This document shows positions 17,432 through 24,842 of a stretch of 64,000 nt of DNA, in pieces. The notes beneath the pieces were generated by a model. It saw only the letters and a list, made by a program, of their open reading frames with translations. It ran no database searches and was not told where the DNA came from. Origin of the DNA: Candidatus Chlorohelix allophototropha (lineage in GTDB: Bacteria > Chloroflexota > Chloroflexia > Chloroheliales > Chloroheliaceae); assembly GCF_030389965.1 (NCBI RefSeq), contig NZ_CP128400.1, forward strand, positions 1,674,001 through 1,738,000. Reading direction: 5' to 3'. Position numbers and translations under genes: made by a program. Numbering within the stretch: the first letter of the stretch is position 1; every line of letters starts with the position of its first letter.

Positions 17432-17716
17432 TCTCAACTGCTTAATTTTAGTTCTCATTTCTAAGAAATAACTATTAAGCATGATAAGACTCTCCCGCAA
17501 CCTTGAAATAACCAAATAACAAAAAATTCTGCCTACGTTCCAAATCTGCCAAATAAAGATACCAAAGAATAAAGCTAGCATTTGACCCACGGAGGTTATT
17601 GTTAGGTTACTTTACGACTTGTTTATAGAGCTTTCGAAGCAACAGACTTTAACTTGACTACTCTTGTGAAAATTGGAGAGTTAAAAATTCATTATTTATG
17701 ATTAAGGAGAACCAAT

Positions 17717-17992
17717 ATGAGTATTATTGCGTGGTTAGTAGTCGGACTGGTGGCTGGCTGGATTGCCAATATGATAATGAGTAGCGGACGGGGTGGATTG
17801 ATCACCGACTTGGTAATTGGGATTTTAGGCGCTATCGTAGGCGGTTTCTTACTAGGGTTAGTTACCAAAACTGATTACACTACTGGTATTAATGTTCCAA
17901 CTATCCTCGTAGCCATCGGAGGAGCAATTGTCCTGTTGGCGCTGTACCGACTGGCTACCGGTCGTAGAATTTTAAGGAACGGTCGTTACTAA
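17717..17992 (+). CDS. GlsB/YeaQ/YmgE-family small membrane protein
   Basis: 91 residues with three hydrophobic helices. The family pattern is clear: IIAWLVVGLVAGWIANMIM, a glycine-rich turn (SSGRGGLITDLVIGILGAIVGG), a final helix and a basic C-terminus. Members of this transglycosylase-associated family are small inner-membrane proteins induced by stress. Their biochemical role is not established. The ATG has AAGGAGA upstream. A second protein of the same type follows after about 70 bases, then a CsbD protein. The trio looks like one general-stress module. Confidence 0.85.
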   Translation: MSIIAWLVVGLVAGWIANMIMSSGRGGLITDLVIGILGAIVGGFLLGLVTKTDYTTGINVPTILVAIGGAIVLLALYRLATGRRILRNGRY

Positions 17993-18061
17993 AAGGGAAC
18001 GGGACTATGGGTTTAGCCCACGTTAGGATTGATAAGCCTGTAGTTGTAAGGAATAAACGGA

Positions 18062-18370
18062 ATGAATGTAAATATTAACTTCACGCTACCTGATTTACCG
18101 CAATTGATTGTCTACTTGGTATTAGGCATCTTGGTAGCGGTGCTGGTAGGTGGACTAGCCCAAATGCGGTCGGGATTAGGCTATCTGATTACCGTGCTGG
18201 TAGCCGCGCTAGGAGCTTGGTTCTTCGCCAATATCTTACGATTGGAGATACTTGGCTCTCCCAACCTAGCAGGGGTTCCGCTGGTCGAAGCTTTCATAGG
18301 GGCTTTAATTGTGAGCCTAGTGGCAGTAATGGCTTTCCGCCGCCGAGGTCGAGTAGTTCTACAAAGTTAG
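18062..18370 (+). CDS. Small GlsB-like membrane protein
   Basis: 102 residues with three predicted membrane helices: LPQLIVYLVLGILVAVLVGG, then GYLITVLVAALGAWFFANIL, then EAFIGALIVSLVAVMAF, with a basic tail RRRGRVV. The Gly-rich helices and helix order match the GlsB/YeaQ type, although the signature turn is weaker than in the gene upstream. It probably arose by duplication and belongs to the same stress module. AAGGAATAAACGG precedes the ATG. Exact function is unknown. Confidence 0.7.
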   Translation: MNVNINFTLPDLPQLIVYLVLGILVAVLVGGLAQMRSGLGYLITVLVAALGAWFFANILRLEILGSPNLAGVPLVEAFIGALIVSLVAVMAFRRRGRVVLQS

Positions 18371-18466
18371 AGTTTGAGTAAAACTTAACTGCAATAGAAA
18401 AGTCACCTGTGTTTTTGACAATGACCTAAAGTTTTCTAAAAACATTATTGATGGAGGATTTTAATA

Positions 18467-18688
18467 ATGAAAGATAGCAATAACGATCGTGCTAAAGGTA
18501 AAGTAAAAGAACTTGGTGGCAGAATTCAAAGTAAGCTTGGCGAAATGCTAGGTAATGATGACATGCAAGCCAAGGGGGAAGCTAAAATTATTGAAGGTAA
18601 GGCTCAAAATGCGTTTGGAAAAGGTAGAGATGTGGTTAAAGAGAAGATGGATTCTATAGCCAACCACCTTTACGCTAATAAGCCTTAG
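18467..18688 (+). CDS. CsbD-family stress protein
   Basis: 73 residues, highly charged and helical. It carries the CsbD pattern: DRAKGKVKELGGRIQSKLG, then DDMQAKGEAKIIEGKAQ, then GKGRDVVKE. CsbD-like proteins are small, abundant general-stress proteins of unknown biochemical role, sigma-B-controlled in Bacillus. GGAGGATTTTAATA precedes the ATG, a strong ribosome site. It sits about 100 bases after the second GlsB-like gene, so one stress-controlled transcript is plausible. The inverted repeat at 18770-18809 lies about 80 bases after its stop. Confidence 0.88.
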   Translation: MKDSNNDRAKGKVKELGGRIQSKLGEMLGNDDMQAKGEAKIIEGKAQNAFGKGRDVVKEKMDSIANHLYANKP

Positions 18689-18769
18689 TAATTTATCCCG
18701 TTTATCAGGGACGAGAACACTCTGATACAAACGGTATGTTGATTAACCCATCAATAAATTGTTCGCCTA

Positions 18770-18809
18770 GCAGGTCAAGCAGCATCTACAACGAAGTTGC
18801 TTGACCTGC
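18770..18809. repeat. 12-bp perfect inverted repeat
   Basis: GCAGGTCAAGCA (18770-18781) and TGCTTGACCTGC (18798-18809) with a 16-base spacer, downstream of the CsbD gene. No T run follows on the plus strand, so it is not a standard terminator. It may be an mRNA 3' structure or an operator. Confidence 0.6.
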
Positions 18810-18818
18810 CCTATGTAA

Positions 18819-18920
18819 GGATTCATAGATGATTTGGGTAATCCAAAACTGCCAGAGCATGGCGCAGGCGGACATAATGCTTTAGTGGATGCTCGGCGTG
18901 CATATAATAATAGCCATATC
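18819..18920 (+). pseudogene. Possible remnant of a 3'-5' exoribonuclease-like gene
   Basis: The frame reads FIDDLGNPKLPEHGAGG then HNALVDARRAYNN. This resembles the C-terminal ExoIII motif (H-x-A-x-x-D-A) of DEDD-family 3'-5' exonucleases and their usual final helix. An in-frame stop lies directly upstream at 18816. The rest of the domain, including its acidic motifs, is absent from the flanking sequence. If the match is real, it is a decayed fragment. The frame continues to 19055 but loses any resemblance. Confidence 0.4.
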
Positions 18921-18945
18921 ACATTGATGAGTAGGGTTTTGGAGA

Positions 18946-18971
18946 GAGTCGGTCTAACCACCGACTCTTTT
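18946..18971 (+). terminator. Intrinsic terminator
   Basis: A perfect 8-bp stem GAGTCGGT / ACCGACTC with a 6-base loop and TTTT. It is closely related in sequence to the hairpins at 19396 and 22245. No intact gene lies directly upstream; it follows the exonuclease-like remnant and may be that gene's original terminator. Confidence 0.75.
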
Positions 18972-19155
18972 CATTCCACTCATAGAGATATTAATATAGA
19001 GAGATTTAATAATAGTTATATATTTATTCTATACCAAAACATACCAAGTTTATAACTTTCTATTACTATATTCGAAACTATAATATGAATAATGGCGCTA
19101 TAAAAGTATCGTCCTCACGGCTATAATCAGGGAGAGTTCTGTTAAAAGGAAACAC

Positions 19156-19383
19156 ATGAAAAACGATATGTACTCAACTCAGAATACAAACAACAAAGCC
19201 AGTTTCGGAGAGAAATATCTCGCTGGTGTGTTACCGCCCGATGCGGGTCAGCGGTTAGGGTTAGATAACCGCTCTTTTGCAGCACTGCTCCGCTGCCCAC
19301 TACCGAACAATCGTGAGGGCTGGAAGCATATAGCGAAGTCATTTGGAGTGAGTGCCGAGAGGCTGGTGAAATTGGCGCAGTAA
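19156..19383 (+). CDS. Small protein of unknown function (75 aa)
   Basis: I do not recognise a family. The case for coding is a good ribosome site (AAAAGGA, 5 bases before ATG), a clean frame, and an intrinsic terminator 13 bases after the stop, which together make a complete small transcription unit. The N-terminus is polar (MKNDMYSTQNTNNKASFGEK). The C-terminal half (SFAALLRCP, then REGWKHIAKSFGVSAERLVKLAQ) looks like a short helical bundle, vaguely like a helix-turn-helix or death-fold segment. It lies between the stress module and the receiver/kinase cluster. Confidence 0.5.
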   Translation: MKNDMYSTQNTNNKASFGEKYLAGVLPPDAGQRLGLDNRSFAALLRCPLPNNREGWKHIAKSFGVSAERLVKLAQ

Positions 19384-19395
19384 CGTTGTTTTGGA

Positions 19396-19425
19396 GAGAG
19401 CCGGAGGGTTAGCCCGGCTCTTTTC
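19396..19425 (+). terminator. Intrinsic terminator after the 75-aa gene
   Basis: GAGCCGG / CCGGCTC, a 7-bp stem with a 9-base loop, followed by TTTT. It begins 13 bases after the stop codon. Confidence 0.85.
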
Positions 19426-19544
19426 GTTATCTTTCTTCCTGCCCCTCGTCTTTTGCCACCAGTATGTCCTAACGTGGCGGGGTCGGGATTTTTTGTAAAG
19501 ATGAAAGAGCAGGATGAGCTACACACCCGACTCTTTGTTTTGTA

Positions 19545-19931
19545 CTAATGGATATAATAGGAAGTGTCAGGAGGATATTCTCTATTCAAGGGTGGAAAAT
19601 ACTCCCTCAACTTAGATAATATATACGGTTTGGTAAGAGTTCCTTTAAGCTTGATACTTGAAGTATCTAGTAACTCATTCTCATAATTCGTAAAAATTAC
19701 AAACTCAGCCGTTTCCATGTTTGGAAGTGATTGAATCTTCTTACAAGTAGCAAGGCAGGACACGGAGTCAAGAATATTATCTATAACTAAAGCCTGCGGT
19801 TTGTAAGCATTTGCCCTCATATAACCTTCAGCATAACTACGGGCTTCAACCACTTTGTAGCCGTTCATTTCAAAAAATGTACAGACTAGTTTTCTCAAAA
19901 GAAAATCTTCATTAATAACAAGAACTACCAT
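19545..19931 (-). CDS. Stand-alone receiver-domain protein (paralogue 1)
   Basis: 128 residues: one CheY-like receiver domain and no output domain. The usual double-Asp is changed to NED (MVVLVINED). The phospho-acceptor Asp is kept in ALVIDNILDS, the switch Thr in VIFTNYE and the Lys in LTKPYIL. I set the start at 19931 because AAAGGAAT lies before that ATG and the paralogue at 22322 begins at the same point; the longer frame reads into the leader. The two paralogues share GYxVVEA, CxKxxQSxPxMET and TKPxIL. With the hybrid kinase between them it may form a phosphorelay. A conserved structured leader precedes it. Confidence 0.8.
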   Translation of the reverse strand: MVVLVINEDFLLRKLVCTFFEMNGYKVVEARSYAEGYMRANAYKPQALVIDNILDSVSCLATCKKIQSLPNMETAEFVIFTNYENELLDTSSIKLKGTLTKPYILSKLREYFPPLNREYPPDTSYYIH

Positions 19932-19960
19932 GCTGCTAATTCCTTTATGGCAAAATTTGC

Positions 19961-20083
19961 ATAAAAATATGGGGGGGGGGTGAGTTAGCACCGCCCCCTG
20001 ATTGAATATTGTGGCTTTAAACTTACCTATCGCGCCGTTGCGATAGGGCAAATAATGCAATCTGCTGCGACGATGCAGTAGGT
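19961..20083 (-). promoter_or_regulatory. Conserved structured leader of receiver gene 1 (candidate RNA attenuator)
   Basis: In gene direction three elements occur. The first is a CTGCA-type hairpin near 20078-20061. The second is CCTATCGC / GCGATAGG at 20026-20047, followed by the conserved GTAAGTTTA and GCCACAAT. The third is a GC-rich hairpin with loop GCTAAC at about 19971-20000, followed by a T-rich run. The same elements in the same order precede the second receiver gene at 22705-22825. This copy carries a run of ten C on the coding strand (19971-19980). Hairpin plus T-rich tail resembles an intrinsic terminator within a leader. The gene-free rest (20084-20559) shows no further feature. 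Confidence 0.6.
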
Positions 20084-20559
20084 CGAATCAAGATATGTCC
20101 AAAAAACTGGGGCGAAACACAAAAGTTAGATGTATTATTAGGAGGATACGCTCTAAACGTTTATACTATGTTATAAGTTAAGTATAACTAATAAGCCGCT
20201 ATTATTCTAGCTGAATATAACTTAAATTAATATTCTTTTATTGTTATACAAAAAAAGGAATCGGAAAAATCAAAATCGCCAACCCGTTGGTTATTACAGT
20301 GAGGCGGTTTTGAATTAGAAACTTAGCCTCTGTATGAGCGATTCAGAAACAACCAAAGGGATACAATATAAGCTATAGGCATGCTATAATTTAAATGTAT
20401 AAATAATTGGTTGCTTTACATTTCTAGCCTTCGATTCGCACCCTTTCTAACTCTTAAACTTATTTATAAGCCGTTTTAGCTGCAAGCATTGTGGTTACTC
20501 CACCTATTTTTACAGACCATTGATATTGTGTGCAAAGGCAGGAAAAAGGTGGCATCTAT

Positions 20560-22212
20560 ATGGATTACGATATTTCTAACCAGCAACTTCATAAGGAACT
20601 AGAACGGTTGCAGCAGCGCATTACCGCACTGGAAAAGGACGCGGATATACGCAAAGCCTACGTAAAGTTGTTGCTCAAAGAAAAAGAGCTGCTGGCTATA
20701 ACTTTACGTAGCATCGGTGACGGGGTGATTACCACCGATACGCAAGGGTTAGTAGTGATGATGAATCCGGTTGCCGAAACCCTTACAGGCTGGAACATTG
20801 CCGAGGCACAAAACAAGCCGCTACGAGAAGTATTCCATATTATCAGTGAGAAAACAGGCAAAGAGGTGGAGAACCCGGTTCAAAAGGTGTTGGATACCGG
20901 ACTTATCAGGGGCTTGGCTAATAGCACCCTTTTGATTAGTCAAGAAGGTAATTCACGGGTCATCGCTGATAGCGCCGCGCCGATTATTGATACGATTACC
21001 GGTCAAATATTGGGGGTAGTGCTGGTCTTTCGAGATGTTACCCACGAACGTAAACTGGAATTAGAAGTAGCCCGCGCCGAAAAGCTAGAGAGTGTGGGAA
21101 TACTGGCTGGCGGTATTGCCCACGATTTTAACAATGTTTTGACCTCGATAGCCGGAAATATCTGGCTGGCTAAGCTGGCATCCAAAGACCAGAAATCGCT
21201 TGAAGTAGAGGACTTGCTGGCAGAAGCCGAAAGCCAAACTTTCCGAGCTAAGGAATTAACCCACCAGTTGCTAACCTTTTCCAAAGGGGGCGCACCCATC
21301 AAAAAAATTTCGTCGCTACAGGAGTTGGTGCGAGAAACAGCTATTTTTGCCTTGCACGGGTCGAATGTACGCTGTGTCTTTGCCTTACCGGAGGATTTGT
21401 GGGTAGTGAATATTGATACCACTCAGATAAGCCAAGTAATAAATAACCTGATTATCAATGCCGACCAAGCAATGCCGGAAGGTGGCATTATTACGATTAC
21501 CGCTGAGAATGTGCTGGCGAACAGTGTCGTTAGGCAGGATGAGCCAATGCTATTAAAAACGGTTGATTACGTGAAGGTCTCAATCCAAGACGGGGGTATC
21601 GGTATCAGTCAGGAAGCTTTAACTAAAATATTCGAACCATACTTTACTACCAAGTCCAGCGGAAGCGGTTTGGGACTGGCGACCTCTTTTTCGATTATCA
21701 GTAAGCACAAGGGTTTTCTGGGGGTGACTTCAGAACTTGGCAAAGGCGCTACTTTCTTCCTGTATTTGCCAGCCCTTTCTGGAGAAGTGGTTGCACCTCT
21801 TGAGAAAGAAGTTGGGAAAAAGCTGGTTTCGATGTATGGAGGCAAAGTTCTGATTGTAGATGACCAGAATGATATTCTCGTATTATTGAAACGAGTGCTT
21901 GGTCTTGTGGGGTATGAGGTTATAACCGCCCTTGATGGGGCAGTGGGAATTGAACTTTACCGGGAGGCGTTAGAGAGCGCTAATCCTTTCCAAGCGGTGA
22001 TATTGGATTTAACCATACCGGGTGGGATGGGCGGCAAGGAAACCATCCAACGCTTATTAGCGCTAGACCCTCAAGTAAAAGCAATAGTTACGAGCGGTTA
22101 TTCGGATGACCCGATTTTGAGCAATTTTGAGGCATATGGGTTTAAGGGTGCGCTGGGTAAGCCTTTCAAGTTTTTGGAACTGCGCGAGAAGTTGGACGCA
22201 ATGCTGGCATAA
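20560..22212 (+). CDS. PAS hybrid histidine kinase with C-terminal receiver
   Basis: About 550 residues, soluble. A short coiled coil (QQLHKELERLQQRITALEKD) leads into a PAS domain (about 50-165: ITLRSIGDGVITTDTQGLVVMMNP, then VVLVFRDVTHERKLE). An NtrB-like HisKA follows, with the phospho-acceptor His in GGIAHDFNNVLTSI. The HATPase domain has NNLIINADQAMPEGG, GGIGIS and SGLGLATSFSI. The C-terminal receiver has KVLIVDDQND, the acceptor Asp in VILDLTIPGG and GKPFKF. I start at the ATG at 20560, which has AAAAAGGTGG upstream; a GTG ten codons earlier is possible. It lies between two stand-alone receivers on the opposite strand, its plausible phosphorelay partners. Confidence 0.9.
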   Translation: MDYDISNQQLHKELERLQQRITALEKDADIRKAYVKLLLKEKELLAITLRSIGDGVITTDTQGLVVMMNPVAETLTGWNIAEAQNKPLREVFHIISEKTGKEVENPVQKVLDTGLIRGLANSTLLISQEGNSRVIADSAAPIIDTITGQILGVVLVFRDVTHERKLELEVARAEKLESVGILAGGIAHDFNNVLTSIAGNIWLAKLASKDQKSLEVEDLLAEAESQTFRAKELTHQLLTFSKGGAPIKKISSLQELVRETAIFALHGSNVRCVFALPEDLWVVNIDTTQISQVINNLIINADQAMPEGGIITITAENVLANSVVRQDEPMLLKTVDYVKVSIQDGGIGISQEALTKIFEPYFTTKSSGSGLGLATSFSIISKHKGFLGVTSELGKGATFFLYLPALSGEVVAPLEKEVGKKLVSMYGGKVLIVDDQNDILVLLKRVLGLVGYEVITALDGAVGIELYREALESANPFQAVILDLTIPGGMGGKETIQRLLALDPQVKAIVTSGYSDDPILSNFEAYGFKGALGKPFKFLELREKLDAMLA

Positions 22213-22244
22213 TATATTTCTTTATAGTGCAACCTATAAAAGAT

Positions 22245-22276
22245 GAAAGAGCCGGGTGGGTGTACCCGACTCTTTG
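22245..22276 (+). terminator. Intrinsic terminator of the hybrid kinase gene
   Basis: GAGCCGGGT / ACCCGACTC, a 9-bp stem with one mismatch, then TTT. It is close in sequence to the terminators at 18946 and 19396. Confidence 0.75.
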
Positions 22277-22321
22277 CCTGTACTGCTCGCTGAAGGGGGA
22301 GGTGTTAGGAGGGGGTATGTT

Positions 22322-22672
22322 CTATTTCAAATCTGGAAAATGCTCTTTCATCTTAGGCAATATGTTGGGCTTGGTAATAGTTGCTTTTAGATTGATACTG
22401 GCGGCAGTTTCAAACTCATCATCATAGTCAGTAAAAACTACAAACCCCGTCGTTTCCATACCGGGAATTGACTGCATAGTCTTACAAACATTAAGGCAAG
22501 AGATTGAGTCAATAAGGTTATCCACTGCCACAAGCTGTGGTTTGTACTTAATTGATTGTAAATAGCCTTCTTCACATGTAGCTGCTTCAACCACACTATA
22601 GCCACGCAGTTCAAGGAATCTACTCAATGATTTTCTAAAAACATCACTTTCATTTATAACTAAAACTACCAT
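22322..22672 (-). CDS. Stand-alone receiver-domain protein (paralogue 2)
   Basis: 116 residues, a single CheY-like receiver. It begins MVVLVINESDVFRK, with NES in place of the normal double Asp, which may weaken Mg binding. The acceptor Asp position reads LVAVDNLIDS, the switch Thr is in FVVFTDYDDE and the Lys is in ITKPNIL. It matches the protein encoded at 19545 along its length. AAAGGGAA precedes the ATG. There is no output domain, so it may be a phosphate shuttle or sink, or act by protein contact. The same structured leader precedes it. Confidence 0.8.
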   Translation of the reverse strand: MVVLVINESDVFRKSLSRFLELRGYSVVEAATCEEGYLQSIKYKPQLVAVDNLIDSISCLNVCKTMQSIPGMETTGFVVFTDYDDEFETAASINLKATITKPNILPKMKEHFPDLK

Positions 22673-22704
22673 GTCACCTATTCCCTTTGTGATAAAATTG
22701 AGTA

Positions 22705-22825
22705 CAAGAAAATAATGGGGTGGTGGGTTAGCGCCACCCCTGACTGAGGATTGTGGCGGTAAACTTACCTATCGCGCCATTGAGATAGGCAGTAAAATCC
22801 AATCTGCTGCAACGATGCAGTAGGC
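22705..22825 (-). promoter_or_regulatory. Conserved structured leader of receiver gene 2 (candidate RNA attenuator)
   Basis: In gene direction: CTGCA / TGCAG hairpin (loop TCGT), then CCTATC / GATAGG (22768-22789), then GTAAGTTTACCGCCACAAT, then a GC hairpin with GCTAAC in its loop (22717-22740), followed by a T-rich run. In this copy CGCCAC can also pair with GTGGCG, which would break the last hairpin, as expected of an antiterminator. Unpaired blocks are better conserved between the copies than stems. Between it and the tRNA promoter (22826-23277) I see no gene. Confidence 0.6.
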
Positions 22826-23277
22826 TGAAAATAAGGTGTATTTAATAAACTAGGGTGTATAAACTAAAGTAGTACGTAGTATAGCAAAATGCTGTAACTA
22901 GTTTCTCTATGTCAGAAAATTTTATTGATTGAGCCTAGAATTGGGCTTTACCGCACATTATTCCCATGCCTCTATCCTCCTTATTTCTAAACTGTACAGA
23001 ATAAAAGAGACGAAACATAGTCACCGTTGCTATCTTATAAATATATTTTAAGATACTTAGCAATAAATAAAGGTAAAAGAGCGTTTAAATATTGTTAAAA
23101 ATGTAACGAATTTGCAGAGTGAGCACTACCCCTAACTTTTCAGGGTGTTGCTGTTCTAAGAAAATTGGAAAGAGCCGGACGAATAAAGTATCCCCACCGC
23201 AAGCGACAGGGAATTCACCCATAGAGATGAAAAATAAGGTAGAAACGATATTGACATGGCACGAACTTGGACTCAAT

Positions 23278-23306
23278 TTGACAACAGGCTGAGTTCGTGA
23301 TAATTT
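23278..23306 (+). promoter_or_regulatory. Sigma-70-type promoter of tRNA-Gln
   Basis: TTGACA, a 17-base spacer, then TAATTT, placed 19 bases before the mature tRNA. An 8-bp perfect inverted repeat (CACGAACT at 23260-23267, AGTTCGTG at 23292-23299) brackets the -35 box and could be a regulator site. Confidence 0.7.
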
Positions 23307-23324
23307 ATAACTCGCCTAAAATAT

Positions 23325-23395
23325 TGGGGTATCGTCTAACGGTAGGACAGCTGACTCTGAATCAGTAAGTTGGGGTTCGAATCCCTGTACCCCAG
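23325..23395 (+). tRNA. tRNA-Gln (anticodon CUG)
   Basis: 71 bases form a full cloverleaf. The acceptor stem is TGGGGTA / TACCCCA with discriminator G. The anticodon stem is GCTGA / TCAGT (one G-T pair) with loop CTCTGAA, so anticodon CTG. The T arm is GGGGTTCGAATCCC. The U1-A72 pair at the acceptor end is typical of bacterial tRNA-Gln. CCA is not encoded. No integrase or att-like repeat is next to it. Confidence 0.95.
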
Positions 23396-23511
23396 TCTAA
23401 ATTGGCAGTCTGAGTTCATTATTCCTCGACACTTCCTAGCCCCCTAACGGTAATATTTTCTTTCTACAGTCCGTTACACCACCTTTGAGATACCAGCATA
23501 AAACCTAGCCC

Positions 23512-24765
23512 TCAGTTGAGCGCAGTCGGGCTGTCCTGAATCTTACGGACAGGAGAAAAGAACACCCATAGGAAAGGCACAAGCATACCAATTGCACCGA
23601 CCAACATAGTAGCCCTCAAACCAAGCGTGCTACCCAATAAACCTCCTACAAAAGCGCCTATTGGTATGACCCCTCCTGCTAAAAACCGCATACTCGCGTT
23701 CACCCGCCCCTGTAACCGATTGGGGGTAATGGCTTGCCGCACGCTTATTTGGCTGACATGATAAATAGGATTGACCAAACCATAGAGAAAGCGACTTGCT
23801 ATTAGCAATGGAATCGCTAGGGTAAGTGGGTTAGTTGCCAATGGAATTAGTAGCGAACTGATACCGCCGATGAGCGTAGTAGCTACAATAGTAAATCCGA
23901 ACCCAAACCGGCGAGTTACGCGCTCCGCTAACACTGCGCCGATCAAACCACCCACACTTCCGGCGCTTAGGATAAAACCTAACAAAACAGGCTCGATGTG
24001 TAGTTCGCTTACAACATAAAGAGTGAAAACCGTAAAGATTAGCTGTTGAGAAAAATTGATTGTACTGTTGCATAAAGCGAATGAGACTAAAATACGATTA
24101 GTCAAAATTACCCTTAAACCCTCCCCAATCTGAGACCAAATCTTTATTTTTTGGGTTCGTGGCGGTAGAAGCGGTTCAGGCTGGCGAATCATGCTCAAAC
24201 ACAATGCTGATACCAAGAACGAGGCGGCATCAGCCAATATAGCGAAGGGGGCGGTTAGCAGTTGAACAAGGCTTCCGCCAATCCCCGGTCCAGCTATTTC
24301 AGCCAACGATTGACTGATTTCGAGTTTGCTGTTTCCTTCTACCAGATAGTCGGTCTGGATAAGAGTGGGCAGATAGGATTGATAGGCAATTGCGAAGAAA
24401 ACCGATAACGTACCGATTAGAAAGCTCACTCCATACAAGTATTCCATGCTAAGTAAGCCCCATAGCGATACCAGAGGAATAGAGCTTAGGAGTAAAGCTT
24501 GACCGATTGCGCTGCCGATCATCAAGCGACGGCGCGGCAACTGATCAACCCACACCCCCGCAAATAAACTTACCAGCAGTAAAGGGGCAAATTCGGCAAC
24601 TCCGAGAAAGCCCATCTGTACGGAAGTTGCCTTTAACATCAGTATGGCAGTTAGGGGCAGAGCCAAAAGTGAAATTTGACTCCCCAAAAGCGAAACGGTT
24701 TCACCCGCCCATAGTTTTATAAAGTTCGGATGTCTCCACAGTCCGGTAAATTTCGGTAACATCAA
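23512..24765 (-). CDS. MFS exporter (MFS_3/EntS-like)
   Basis: 417 residues with about twelve membrane helices. The N-terminus (LWRHPNFIKLWAGETVSLLGSQIS) and the loop WVDQLPRRRLMIGS between helices 2 and 3 are typical of the MFS_3 group, which holds enterobactin exporter EntS and many uncharacterised drug or macrolide exporters. Proton-driven efflux of a small molecule is likely; the substrate is unknown. The gene is alone, with the divergent metallophosphoesterase about 330 bases away. A short palindrome about 60 bases before the start (24825-24842) may be a repressor site. Confidence 0.85.
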   Translation of the reverse strand: MMLPKFTGLWRHPNFIKLWAGETVSLLGSQISLLALPLTAILMLKATSVQMGFLGVAEFAPLLLVSLFAGVWVDQLPRRRLMIGSAIGQALLLSSIPLVSLWGLLSMEYLYGVSFLIGTLSVFFAIAYQSYLPTLIQTDYLVEGNSKLEISQSLAEIAGPGIGGSLVQLLTAPFAILADAASFLVSALCLSMIRQPEPLLPPRTQKIKIWSQIGEGLRVILTNRILVSFALCNSTINFSQQLIFTVFTLYVVSELHIEPVLLGFILSAGSVGGLIGAVLAERVTRRFGFGFTIVATTLIGGISSLLIPLATNPLTLAIPLLIASRFLYGLVNPIYHVSQISVRQAITPNRLQGRVNASMRFLAGGVIPIGAFVGGLLGSTLGLRATMLVGAIGMLVPFLWVFFSPVRKIQDSPTALN

Positions 24766-24824
24766 AAACGCTCCCCAAGAAATAATCCAAAGTAAGCAAG
24801 TAATGGTCTTATTGAAGTTAGTGA

Positions 24825-24842
24825 TAGATCGTTTTCGATCTA
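24825..24842. repeat. Palindrome upstream of the MFS gene, candidate operator
   Basis: TAGATCG TTTT CGATCTA, a perfect 7-bp inverted repeat. It lies 60-77 bases before the MFS start codon in the 330-base divergent region 24766-25094, where a repressor could act. I see nothing else definite in that region. Confidence 0.5.

Noticed and set aside
17402-17590. 62-codon minus-strand frame with a hydrophobic start
   Set aside because: It has no ribosome site, overlaps the long inverted repeat, and its composition is that of AT-rich noise.
19961-22825. c-di-GMP-I (GEMM) riboswitch assignment for the receiver leaders
   Set aside because: Both leaders contain a hairpin followed by AGCC- or GCC-type bases, but the GEMM core sequences, tetraloop receptor and second helix do not match. 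I leave the class open.
23325-23395. Integration site for a mobile island at tRNA-Gln
   Set aside because: No integrase is nearby, and I saw no repeat of the tRNA 3' end downstream.
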